Source: CAYHYG01 sp964360835 (GTDB lineage: Bacteria; Patescibacteriota; Patescibacteriia; UBA1558; 2-01-FULL-52-15). From it: 21,665 nucleotides of DNA. The translations under genes were made by a program, and so were the position numbers. Location of the stretch: assembly GCA_964360835.1 (NCBI GenBank), contig CAYHYG010000019.1:1-21665 (forward strand). The letters run 5' to 3'. Positions within the stretch are counted from its first letter, which is position 1. Each line of letters starts with the position of its first letter. The notes under the pieces were generated by a model. The model searched no databases and had not been told where the DNA came from. It saw nothing but the letters and a program-made list of their open reading frames with translations. Below, piece after piece: positions 8,685 through 15,478 of the stretch.

Positions 8685-9581
8685 CTATGGCTGTAAAATA
8701 TCTTGGCTACTTCCATCAATAGAAATGATGACTTCTTTGACCGTAGGAAATTGTAGTAGAGTTTTCTCAATCTGAGAACGAATAAACTGCACACGACAAG
8801 AGCCAGCTACACCGGCTTGTAAAATATCGTCAAAATCTACACGAGCTATGCCTGTCTCATTAATAGTCAGACTGTTAATGGTCACGCCACCATTGATATT
8901 AGTGAAATAACCCTGATCAATATCATCCAGTGTAGTTCCAAATAACAATTCTTCCAGAGCGGCGCGGGCTACAGCTGAAGTCTTGGCTATACGACGACTG
9001 ACCGGAAAGACATTACTACAGTCAAGCACTTCGGGGTCTTTGAGTCGATTGCCAAAGTAAACAGAAACAGTCTGACTTTCGGTAGCGCTGAAGCGTATAG
9101 ACCTTTGTAGCAAATTAATCTCACTACCGTCCTCGGCTGAATAACTAAAAACTTCAACCATACCCGAAGCAGTTGTACTTTCCGGATAATTAACTCTGAT
9201 GCTGAAAGGACCATAGGTTCCAACATCTGGTGCATCAGCCATAGTAAACCCATTGATCAACACCTTGCCATTCGCATCTTTCAAACGGTAATTAAGAGCG
9301 CTCTCAAAAACACGAGCAGTTCCTTCAATTACCAGAGGTAAACCGACTTCCGCATTTTCAGCTGGCAGATTAAGCGTAATATTCTGCTGAGGAGTCTCAG
9401 GGCAGGCCGAAAATTCACAGCTCGGACCTTGTCGTCCGACCGGAGTGCCGTCAGGACAAATCATGGCTTCCTGAGTACAAGCCGGATTCTGAGCTAATTG
9501 GCGGTCACGAAAATAACTCCAGGAGAAAAAAGCGCCAACCAAAATTAACAGAATGATAATAAATACAAGGTTTTTATTCAT
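8685..9581 (-). CDS. Membrane-anchored Gmad2/GerMN domain protein
   Basis: A 298-residue protein with an N-terminal membrane anchor (about residues 5-22). A short extracytoplasmic cysteine module follows, with C35, C42, C55 and C60 around CPDGTPVGRQGPSCEF. Then come a Gmad2-like immunoglobulin domain (about 67-165, with a YGPFSIRV core) and a C-terminal GerMN-like domain (about 171-296) with SRRIAKTSAVARAALEELL and a final TVKEVIISIDG. In Firmicutes GerMN domains occur in germination and sporulation proteins; in non-sporulating relatives the same pair is a general cell-surface module of unknown role. The domain assignment is by recognition, not by search. A strong promoter lies 8 bases before the ATG, predicting a nearly leaderless transcript. 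Confidence 0.85.
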   Translation of the reverse strand: MNKNLVFIIILLILVGAFFSWSYFRDRQLAQNPACTQEAMICPDGTPVGRQGPSCEFSACPETPQQNITLNLPAENAEVGLPLVIEGTARVFESALNYRLKDANGKVLINGFTMADAPDVGTYGPFSIRVNYPESTTASGMVEVFSYSAEDGSEINLLQRSIRFSATESQTVSVYFGNRLKDPEVLDCSNVFPVSRRIAKTSAVARAALEELLFGTTLDDIDQGYFTNINGGVTINSLTINETGIARVDFDDILQAGVAGSCRVQFIRSQIEKTLLQFPTVKEVIISIDGSSQDILQP

Positions 9582-9589
9582 ATAGCTGG

Positions 9590-9618
9590 ATTATAGTGCA
9601 AAGTCAGCTATTTCTCAA
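9590..9618 (-). promoter_or_regulatory. Promoter of the Gmad2/GerMN gene (leaderless)
   Basis: On the minus strand TTGAGA (9618-9613) and a perfect TATAAT (9595-9590) are separated by exactly 17 bases. The expected start of transcription is about 9583, 1-3 bases before the ATG at 9581, so the message should be essentially leaderless. Confidence 0.75.
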
Positions 9619-9625
9619 TATGCTA

Positions 9626-9654
9626 TTGACATATAGTCGTTATCATGGTACCAT
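9626..9654 (+). promoter_or_regulatory. Promoter of the small-gene cassette
   Basis: A perfect TTGACA (9626-9631) is followed after 17 bases by TACCAT (9649-9654, four of six consensus bases). Transcription would begin near 9661 and give a leader of about 60 bases before the first cassette gene. The -10 overlaps the 10-bp palindrome ATGGTACCAT (9645-9654), a possible operator. It is back-to-back with the GerMN promoter, the two -35 boxes being 7 bp apart. Confidence 0.6.
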
Positions 9655-9723
9655 TATCTATTACTGAGCTAATGTTAGCGAAAATAAGTTCATTCCTACT
9701 ACAAGCGCCAAAAGGAGGGATCC

Positions 9724-10101
9724 ATGAGTCACGCAAACAGGGTTTATTGGGTCAGTGTAGTGCTCTTTGTTGCCACCGTTCTCGTGCTTTTGGTCATACT
9801 AAAATCTCAGCCCAGCAAAGCCGAGATTGAAGTAGCGTCCAAAGCCAACATCGAGAATCTGCAACAGATAGTGCTCTCATACGGCCAACTGACGCTTAAA
9901 ACCGATGGGCTGAAAGCTAACTGGATGAAAGTAGTGGCCGACGGAGATACCGAGACTCAGTTGCGAGAATTTCGTGCCATGCTTGCGCTTCAAGCAAGTG
10001 TCGACAGCCTGGCGAGGAGCTACAACGGCAGCGTGAAATTTCATCAGGTCTCAGGCAGCGAATTCATGCGGCAGAACAACTTGCCGCAATACCTGCCATA
10101 A
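9724..10101 (+). CDS. Unknown single-pass membrane protein, first gene of the small-gene cassette
   Basis: A 125-residue protein of unknown function. Residues 8-26 form one hydrophobic segment, followed by a soluble region rich in helix-forming residues and lacking cysteines. It could be a bitopic protein or a secreted protein with an uncleaved signal. The start is well supported by a near-perfect Shine-Dalgarno site (AAAGGAGG, ending 5 bases before the ATG), in contrast to the resident genes around it. A longer frame beginning further upstream in another phase is only a shadow. A hairpin begins 27 bases after the stop. Confidence 0.75.
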   Translation: MSHANRVYWVSVVLFVATVLVLLVILKSQPSKAEIEVASKANIENLQQIVLSYGQLTLKTDGLKANWMKVVADGDTETQLREFRAMLALQASVDSLARSYNGSVKFHQVSGSEFMRQNNLPQYLP

Positions 10102-10128
10102 GCCAACTTACGACGCTTAATTCTTTAC

Positions 10129-10158
10129 CCCCGATGGCACACATACTAGCTATCGGGG
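10129..10158 (+). terminator. GC-rich hairpin after the first cassette gene
   Basis: CCCCGATGGC (10129-10138) pairs with GCTATCGGGG (10149-10158) over 10 base pairs including one G-U pair, with a 10-base loop. No uridine run follows, so it is either an atypical terminator or a structural or processing element in the transcript. A weaker inverted repeat (AAGTCTT/AAGACTT, 10166-10190) follows immediately. Confidence 0.45.
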
Positions 10159-10431
10159 CAATTCCAAGTCTTTAACTTAATTGAAGACTTAGAAATGAAC
10201 GCTCTTTACAATCAACTTCTGCTCACATTCTTGGAGATCGGCGGTATAAGGATTAGATGGTGAGGTAATAATTGGTTTACTCTGATTACTGCCTTATGGC
10301 TAATTCTCGGTTTCCCCTTTTCGGGGTAAAGCCACTTCAGCGCGTTTCACGTGCTGACTATCGCTCCATCTCCAGCAATGTGAGCAGAAATCTACTACTC
10401 TCGATGCGCTCATGCGCGGAGGAAAATTCAA
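10159..10431 (+). other. Apparent non-coding stretch in the cassette
   Basis: No convincing gene is seen in this 270-base stretch. It contains the AAGTCTT/AAGACTT inverted repeat (10166-10190), a CCCC-TTTTC-GGGG mini-hairpin (10314-10326), a CACGTG palindrome and a GCGC-TCAT-GCGC repeat close to the next gene. The only ATG-started frame of note (10195-10263, 22 codons) has no ribosome site. It may be a long structured leader of the 71-residue gene or an unrecognised RNA. Confidence 0.4.
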
Positions 10432-10647
10432 ATGGCCTATATCGGCAGAAAGGCTTTTGACGGGAAAAGCTCCCGTCAGGTTGTTGTCCAAGCTCTCAAA
10501 GAGCTTGATGGTGACTTTCATGAGGACACAAAGGAACTGAATGACCTCATGAGTGATCTGGGATTTTTTTCCGATGACGAAACCTTCGCCTGGGGATCTC
10601 ATGCAGATTACTACGACTACGAGCTTTCCTGCTATGATCTGACCTAG
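10432..10647 (+). CDS. Unknown small acidic protein in the cassette
   Basis: A 71-residue, acidic, soluble-looking protein with no membrane segment and an Asp/Glu/Tyr-rich C-terminal half (DDETFAWGSHADYYDYE). I do not recognise it. The start is supported by GGAGG at 10418-10422, nine bases before the ATG. It ends in TAG and is followed after 30 bases by a very strong hairpin. A longer minus-strand frame over this region has no ribosome site or recognisable product and is treated as a shadow. Confidence 0.6.
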   Translation: MAYIGRKAFDGKSSRQVVVQALKELDGDFHEDTKELNDLMSDLGFFSDDETFAWGSHADYYDYELSCYDLT

Positions 10648-10677
10648 CAATAGGAAGCTCCAAACATATCCTACGCT

Positions 10678-10712
10678 CCCCGAGCTGTCAGCTACAAGCT
10701 GGCGGTTCGGGG
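10678..10712 (+). terminator. 16-bp hairpin between cassette genes
   Basis: The left arm (10678-10693) and right arm (10697-10712) pair over 16 positions around a 3-base ACA loop, with only G-U or A-G irregularities. Both this hairpin and the one at 10129 open with CCCCGA and close with CGGGG. There is no clear T-run directly after, so factor-independent termination is uncertain; an RNA stability or processing element is equally possible. Confidence 0.5.
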
Positions 10713-10792
10713 GTCTACTCAAGCTCTATAAAATTTTTGAGAGTTTAAGCAGACTTGGTTCTTTACAACTTCATCTTAATTAGAGGTGTATC

Positions 10793-10993
10793 ATGACACT
10801 TCATGAGTTGTTACTGTCTGAACACAGTGCCATGGTCTCGGAACATTTCGAGACCTGGCTCCATGATAGACAGTCCTGTCCTCCGGAAATTGCTGCATTG
10901 CTTTGCGAAGCAGCCAAGACCGAGGACCTGACAAGCAGGTTACCGGAAGTAAAGTTTCTGTGTGATTTAAAGAAGCGGATCGAGAGAATCTGA
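10793..10993 (+). CDS. Unknown small helical protein in the cassette
   Basis: A 66-residue protein, predicted mostly helical, with two cysteines (CPPEIAALLCEA) and no membrane segment. The function is not recognised. GAGGT lies 6 bases before the ATG and decides the start. Only 23 bases separate it from the next cassette gene, and that spacer contains the next gene's AGGAGG, so the two are co-transcribed. It ends in TGA. Confidence 0.6.
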   Translation: MTLHELLLSEHSAMVSEHFETWLHDRQSCPPEIAALLCEAAKTEDLTSRLPEVKFLCDLKKRIERI

Positions 10994-11016
10994 AACATCA
11001 ACAACGAGGAGGTCAA

Positions 11017-11466
11017 ATGCCTGCCAAATGTGTCTTCAAGGTTCCGAGTATGACGGTGGGTGCCATGAAAGTTGACAGTCAGGCTGGTGAGGAAGCGGCA
11101 ATCTTACTCAACTTCCCCAACCCTCTCTATCTGGAACTGTCGGCACTAGCCACGCATAACATCAGCGTTGTTCACGCCGGTCTCGAAACGTCACCAGACA
11201 CCGCCAGATTAACCGTGGCTATTATGATCAAAGGCTTCACGACCAACAAGGGTTTCAACCGCTACTCCATCATCGGTGTGGCCAAAACCCCAAGGAGCGA
11301 ACCGCACTTCATCCGATTTATGCGGTTCTATCAGCGGCACGGCTCCTTTGTCGTCAAACTGGCAAAGGAATCAGAGACGTCAACCACGCAAGTCTCAGTC
11401 TGGGGAATGCACCTACCGGGATTTGAAGCTGATTTGCGGCAAAAAATTTTACGACAGGAGCTGTAA
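11017..11466 (+). CDS. Unknown 149-residue protein in the cassette
   Basis: A soluble, mixed alpha/beta-looking protein with no signal peptide or membrane segment. The body contains a basic central stretch (KTPRSEPHFIRFMRFYQRHG) that could contact nucleic acid, but no named domain is recognised. It is preceded by a consensus AGGAGG four bases before the ATG. It lies in a run with the 66-residue gene upstream and the pilin-like gene downstream; a 6-bp inverted repeat (TAGGCT 11501-11506 / AGCCTA 11517-11522) stands between it and the latter. A frame covering its 3' half in another phase is a shadow. Confidence 0.65.
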   Translation: MPAKCVFKVPSMTVGAMKVDSQAGEEAAILLNFPNPLYLELSALATHNISVVHAGLETSPDTARLTVAIMIKGFTTNKGFNRYSIIGVAKTPRSEPHFIRFMRFYQRHGSFVVKLAKESETSTTQVSVWGMHLPGFEADLRQKILRQEL

Positions 11467-11541
11467 CAGCATCATGCCGCTCTCAGGAAACACCACGCTT
11501 TAGGCTGAAAATAGTAAGCCTAGATAACCGAGGAGGAACAG

Positions 11542-11898
11542 ATGAACCTAAGTAAGGGTTTCACCCTGATCGAGCTGATGGTGGTGTTTATAATCATTGG
11601 TCTTTTGGCAGTAATTGCCATCCCCAACTTCGTCTCGATGCAGGATCGGGCCCGCGAGAGATCAGCCGTCCAGACCTTGCTTAAATCTGAGACGACGCTG
11701 AATCTCTCGACCCGAACGCAAACCTCAACTGTACATTACTGGGAAGTTCCTCTTCCTACCTGGTTTGTCGGTGACCTCATCACAGGGGATCTCGACTCCC
11801 AGCAAGCAATTCGTCACAGGGGTCCTGTCTATATCGAGACCAGTACCAAGGTGGACTCAGTGGCAGCGGCAGTGGTTGGTCTAAAATTTATCAGATAA
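11542..11898 (+). CDS. Short type IV pilin-like protein (prepilin N-terminus)
   Basis: A 118-residue protein beginning MNLSKGFTLIELMVVFIIIG. This is a complete class III signal: a short basic leader, the G-F prepilin peptidase site (cut after G6, F becoming the first mature residue), the conserved Glu at mature position 5, and a hydrophobic alpha-1 helix that anchors and packs pilins. The globular part is short and contains no cysteine pair, so it resembles a minor pilin or pseudopilin rather than a known major pilin. No other pilus assembly gene (ATPase, platform protein or peptidase) is in the window. AGGAGG lies five bases before the ATG. It is the last gene of the cassette and is followed by two hairpins. 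Confidence 0.8.
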   Translation: MNLSKGFTLIELMVVFIIIGLLAVIAIPNFVSMQDRARERSAVQTLLKSETTLNLSTRTQTSTVHYWEVPLPTWFVGDLITGDLDSQQAIRHRGPVYIETSTKVDSVAAAVVGLKFIR

Positions 11899-11905
11899 GC
11901 ACCCA

Positions 11906-11922
11906 GCGCGCATAATGCGCGT
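11906..11922 (+). repeat. Short hairpin after the pilin-like gene
   Basis: CGCGCA (11907-11912) and TGCGCG (11916-11921) form a 6-bp stem with a TAA loop, extended by a G-U pair. It lies 7 bases after the stop codon and just before the likely terminator. Confidence 0.45.
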
Positions 11923-11934
11923 GACAGTATACGG

Positions 11935-11970
11935 CCTCGAGCTTAGCTCGAGGGCGTTCTATATTTCTTT
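11935..11970 (+). terminator. Likely terminator of the small-gene cassette
   Basis: CCTCGAGC (11935-11942), loop TTA, then GCTCGAGG (11946-11953), a perfect 8-bp stem, followed within a few bases by the T-rich stretch TTCTATATTTCTTT. This fits a factor-independent terminator closing the cassette before the P-type ATPase. Confidence 0.65.
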
Positions 11971-11986
11971 TTCATACTAGAACGAG

Positions 11987-11992
11987 TATACT
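11987..11992 (+). promoter_or_regulatory. -10 box of the P-type ATPase gene (leaderless)
   Basis: TATACT at 11987-11992 lies 6 bases before the ATG at 11999, which would place the transcription start on the start codon. The -35 region (TTCTTT at 11965-11970) is weak. The call rests mainly on the same arrangement at four other genes in this window. Confidence 0.5.
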
Positions 11993-11998
11993 TAAACA

Positions 11999-14533
11999 AT
12001 GGAAAATAAAGAAACGGCAAAACTATTTAGCCAATTCACAGTCTATTCCACTGAAGAAAGCTTGCGGAAACTGAATTGCTCTGTCAACGGTTTAACTCAC
12101 AGTCAAGCAACGAAATTACTACAAGCTCAGGGTCATAACGAAATCGGTGATAAGGGCGTGAACTGGTGGGTAATCTTATGGCGACAATTTAAATCGCCAT
12201 TTATTTATTTATTGGTCGCGGCCGGAGTTATTACGGGTAGTCTAGGTGAATACCTAGATACCATCATGATAGTTATTTTTATATGTATCAACACGACGCT
12301 GGGTTTTATTCAAGAATTTCATTCAGAGAAATCAGTAGCCCTTCTGAAAAATTTTATTAGATCTCGCGTTCGCGTCAAACGCGATAATAGCGAAACACTT
12401 ATAGACAGTCGAGATTTAGTGCCGGGAGATATCGTCATCCTGGAACACGGCGATATAATCCCGGCTGATGTCCGTTGGCTAGAAACTCATAATCTCAGCG
12501 TGGATGAAGAAGTCCTGACCGGAGAATCTGTCTCTGTTAGCAAAGATACCTCTGCTCTACCGTCGTCTACTGAGGCCTTGGAAAAAGCCTTGATGATCGG
12601 CTTCTCGGGCACGACCATTGCCTCAGGACGTGGCCTGGGGTTAGTCATCGCCACCGGCGGCAATACCTATATTGGAGGCATCTCACGTCTCACCGATGAA
12701 ACTACCAAAGAAAGTGTCTTTTCCAAAGATCTAGCCAAATTCAGCTCCTTTATCCTTCGTTTGATTTCCTACACCCTGATATTGGTGGTGATCGCCAATT
12801 TGATTCTCAAACGGGGATCCATAGGTGTGACTGAGTTGGTCATCTTTGCTTTAGCGCTGGCGGTCAGCGTCATTCCGGAAGCATTACCCTTAGTTACAAC
12901 AGTAGCGCTATCTCGCAGCGCCAGACGATTGGCTAAGAATAAAGTAGTGGTCAAACGTTTGTCGGCCATTGAAGATCTGGGCAGTATTCAGGTTCTCTGT
13001 ACTGACAAAACAGGCACACTGACAGAAAATAACTTGACAGTAGCCGAGATACACGCGACTGATGAACAGCTCTGTCTGGAGGGTGCAGCTATGGCTGCTA
13101 TTGATCTGCAGGGTTCTGGCAAGCAAAGTAATAATGCTTTTGATCTGGCTATAGACAAACGGCTAACAAGTAAAGAAAAAACGACGCTTCATGGTTACAA
13201 AATTATTGATGTGCAACCATTTGATCCCAAATTGCGACGAAATGCTGTCGTTGTTCAGCACCAGCAAAAGCTGCAATTAATCGTCCGTGGAGCTCCGGAA
13301 GCTATCTGGCCATTGAGCCAACATAGTCATGAGGAAATTGCCAAAGAACGCGCTTGGCTGCGTCAGCAAGGACGAGAAGGCAAACGTGTCATGGCTATCG
13401 CTTGCAGGGATCTGTCATTGTCCGAAGCCAAACTGGAGCACAGTCATTTCAAGCAACTGACTATCCTAGGCTATATCAGCTTCATTGATCCTATTAAACC
13501 TTCTACCCGTAAAGCTGTTTTGGAAGCTCAAGAGCTTGGCGTGGAAATCAAAATTTTGACCGGCGATAGTCCGGATGTAGCTGGCGCTGTGGCTCATGAT
13601 ATTGGTTTGATCAAAAATCCGGAAGCGGTCATTACTGGCGAAGAACTGGAGGCGTTATCTGTCTCAGCTCTGCATGAGGCAGTAACCAAATACTCCGTCT
13701 TTGCCCGCGTCACGCCAGAACAAAAATACAAAATTATCCAACTTTTGCAGGAACGTCGTGAAGTTGGTTTCTTGGGTGAAGGTATCAATGACGCGCCGGC
13801 TCTAAAGATTGCCAACGTGGCGCTAGCTGTTGAGTCAGCTTCGGACGTAGCGCGTGAGGCGGCCGATATTGTCTTACTAAAAAAAAGTTTGCACGTTATT
13901 ATCGAAGGCATCCGAGAGGGCCGTGAAGTCTTTGCAAATACGATTAAATATATCAAAGCCACGCTAGGTTCTAATCTAGGCAACTTCTACTCCATCGCCA
14001 TAGCTTCCTTGATGATCGATTTTCTACCGTTACTACCGCTACAAATATTGTTGGTCAATTTATTGTCAGACGTGCCGATGATTTCTATTGCCACTGATAC
14101 GGTCAATAAAGAAGAACTGAAATCACCCAAGCAATATCAGATTCGCGATATTATTCTTTTTGCCACTTTGTTGGGTTTTGTTTCCAGCGTTTTTGATTTC
14201 CTTTTCTTTGGCTTATTACTCCCCTATGGCCAGGAAATTCTGCAATCCGGCTGGTTCATCGGCAGTATTCTGACCGAGTTACTATTGATATTTAGCGTCC
14301 GCTCCTCACTACCAGTCTGGCGCGCTAGTCGTCCCGGTAAATGGCTCTTTGGCCTGACGGTGTTGGCCATGATTGTCACTGTTATCATTCCTTTCTGGCC
14401 GGTAACTGCCAAGCTATTTTCTTTTGTGCCGTTAAGCTGGCCTATTATGTTGACTATTGTCTGTCTGACCATCGCCTATCTCTTTGCAACTGAAATGATG
14501 AAGCGGCTGTATCAACGTCTAAGCGCTCGATAA
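11999..14533 (+). CDS. Cation-transporting P-type ATPase, MgtA-like
   Basis: A full-length (844-residue) P-type pump that couples ATP hydrolysis to cation movement across the cytoplasmic membrane. It has an N-terminal cation-ATPase domain, the actuator TGES motif at 174-177, PEALP in the fourth membrane helix, the phosphorylation motif DKTGTLT at 336-342, a nucleotide-binding RGAPEAI, the hinge GEGINDAP at 593-600, and a C-terminal membrane bundle with LQSGWF and REAADIVLLKKS. The C-terminal half closely resembles bacterial Mg2+ importers (MgtA/MgtB, type P3B), so magnesium is the first guess; calcium or another cation remains possible. In the hinge motif the usual GDG is GEG, a conservative change at a magnesium-coordinating site. 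It stands alone between terminators. Confidence 0.92.
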   Translation: MENKETAKLFSQFTVYSTEESLRKLNCSVNGLTHSQATKLLQAQGHNEIGDKGVNWWVILWRQFKSPFIYLLVAAGVITGSLGEYLDTIMIVIFICINTTLGFIQEFHSEKSVALLKNFIRSRVRVKRDNSETLIDSRDLVPGDIVILEHGDIIPADVRWLETHNLSVDEEVLTGESVSVSKDTSALPSSTEALEKALMIGFSGTTIASGRGLGLVIATGGNTYIGGISRLTDETTKESVFSKDLAKFSSFILRLISYTLILVVIANLILKRGSIGVTELVIFALALAVSVIPEALPLVTTVALSRSARRLAKNKVVVKRLSAIEDLGSIQVLCTDKTGTLTENNLTVAEIHATDEQLCLEGAAMAAIDLQGSGKQSNNAFDLAIDKRLTSKEKTTLHGYKIIDVQPFDPKLRRNAVVVQHQQKLQLIVRGAPEAIWPLSQHSHEEIAKERAWLRQQGREGKRVMAIACRDLSLSEAKLEHSHFKQLTILGYISFIDPIKPSTRKAVLEAQELGVEIKILTGDSPDVAGAVAHDIGLIKNPEAVITGEELEALSVSALHEAVTKYSVFARVTPEQKYKIIQLLQERREVGFLGEGINDAPALKIANVALAVESASDVAREAADIVLLKKSLHVIIEGIREGREVFANTIKYIKATLGSNLGNFYSIAIASLMIDFLPLLPLQILLVNLLSDVPMISIATDTVNKEELKSPKQYQIRDIILFATLLGFVSSVFDFLFFGLLLPYGQEILQSGWFIGSILTELLLIFSVRSSLPVWRASRPGKWLFGLTVLAMIVTVIIPFWPVTAKLFSFVPLSWPIMLTIVCLTIAYLFATEMMKRLYQRLSAR

Positions 14534-14570
14534 TAGAAATACAAAAATCATATTCTCGAACCTCTTTTCG

Positions 14571-14586
14571 AGGAGAGAGATCTCCT
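14571..14586. repeat. Small hairpin with a GAGA tetraloop downstream of the ATPase
   Basis: AGGAGA (14571-14576), GAGA, TCTCCT (14581-14586): a perfect 6-bp stem closed by a GNRA-type loop. It lies 38 bases after the ATPase stop and could protect the 3' end of the mRNA. Confidence 0.4.
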
Positions 14587-14618
14587 GATCACCTTGAGTT
14601 ATTCTGAGATCCCTCGCT

Positions 14619-14644
14619 GATCCGCCGGTGGGCGGATCTTTTCT
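14619..14644 (+). terminator. Terminator downstream of the P-type ATPase
   Basis: GATCCGCC (14619-14626), loop GGTG, GGCGGATC (14631-14638), then TTTTCT: a perfect 8-bp GC-rich stem with a T-run. It ends the ATPase transcript. It shares the GGCGGATC octamer with the larger palindrome on the other side of the nuclease gene. Confidence 0.8.
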
Positions 14645-14680
14645 GCTCGGGATGACACGTCCGGCCTAATGGGCTTAGGA

Positions 14681-15433
14681 TTATTCAACACCAGCCGCAC
14701 TACGCCGATAAGCGCAATAATCACAGTTGGGATTGACTTCAGGTATGGTGTCAGCCCCTAGACAGCGATGAGCATCAAGCAATGCCTGCTCCACCCATGA
14801 GTCGTCACCGATGTGAACCAAAACAGAAATATCAAATTCCAATTTACCGTCAAAAGCTTCCCTGTCAGTCCGTCCATTACAATAGACAAAATATCCTTTA
14901 TCAGCCACGGTAAAATCATTACGACGGAACAGCCACTGATACATCTCCATCTGTCTCTTATAGCCAATCTGCCAGTCAGCGTCTAGACTTACTTCAGTTT
15001 CTTTGGAAGTTGATTTGTAATCAACGATAAACAACTGTCCGTCCTTATCTTCCCAAACATCATCCACACCGCCGGTAACAAAGAAATTAGTCGCTTCATG
15101 TAAAAAGGTAATACCCCCTCGCAAAGCGTCGCGCCATTCATTCATTTTGGGATGATCAAATGGCACAGCTGCGATTTTGTAATGCTTCATTAAGGGATGG
15201 GCTGTGCCTTTAGCGCGATGAATGTCAAATTCTTTTTTTAGCAAAGTATCAACGGCGCTATTTAAAGCAAAAGGATATCCCGGCGGCTGACCTATGCCTA
15301 GGCGGCGGTCAAGGTAGAAACAACGCGGACAATTTAAAAAAAGCTCAATCTTGGAGCGGGACAATCTAAAAGGTTGAGTTGAATCCGGATTGTACAGATT
15401 GGAAGTGCGTTTGGGGTTGTAGTACTGAGACAT
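14681..15433 (-). CDS. PD-(D/E)XK superfamily nuclease (RecB/Cas4-like)
   Basis: A 250-residue stand-alone nuclease of the RecB-like group. Motifs seen: LSRSKIELFLNCPRCFYL (24-41), GGVDDVWED with D124, the central IVDYKST with D138 and K140, and QMEMYQWL with Q161 (motif QxxxY). A CxxC pair near the N terminus (C35, C38) and another near the C terminus (C237, C240) could bind a zinc ion or an iron-sulfur cluster, as in the AddB/Cas4 relatives, though the 2+2 spacing differs from the classical 1+3. The expected role is DNA end processing; no helicase partner or Cas gene is adjacent. The start ATG is preceded, after 6 bases, by a 34-bp perfect palindrome rather than by a ribosome site. Confidence 0.85.
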   Translation of the reverse strand: MSQYYNPKRTSNLYNPDSTQPFRLSRSKIELFLNCPRCFYLDRRLGIGQPPGYPFALNSAVDTLLKKEFDIHRAKGTAHPLMKHYKIAAVPFDHPKMNEWRDALRGGITFLHEATNFFVTGGVDDVWEDKDGQLFIVDYKSTSKETEVSLDADWQIGYKRQMEMYQWLFRRNDFTVADKGYFVYCNGRTDREAFDGKLEFDISVLVHIGDDSWVEQALLDAHRCLGADTIPEVNPNCDYCAYRRSAAGVE

Positions 15434-15439
15434 AGAAGG

Positions 15440-15473
15440 TTTCCGCCCAAGGCGGATCCGCCTTGGGCGGAAA
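15440..15473. repeat. Perfect 34-bp palindrome next to the nuclease start codon
   Basis: The sequence is its own reverse complement over 34 bases, centred between 15456 and 15457 on GGATCC, with arms TTTCCGCCCAAGGCGGA. It sits between the stop of the VIT-like gene (15479) and the ATG of the nuclease gene (15433). It may terminate the VIT transcript or fold over the nuclease ribosome-binding region; it may also be a copy of a dispersed repeat, since its core octamer recurs at 14619-14638. Confidence 0.75.
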
Positions 15474-15478
15474 AATTA

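Noticed and set aside
9645..9830. Plus-strand 61-codon frame overlapping the first cassette gene
   Set aside because: It starts inside the promoter -10 region and lacks a ribosome site; the overlapping frame at 9724 has a near-perfect one.
10195..10263. 22-codon ATG frame in the cassette's non-coding stretch
   Set aside because: No ribosome-binding site, unlike every cassette gene, and too short to judge.
10300..10722. Minus-strand 140-codon frame over the cassette
   Set aside because: It runs through both the 71-residue gene's Shine-Dalgarno site and the 16-bp hairpin, and its product shows no coherent pattern; treated as a shadow.
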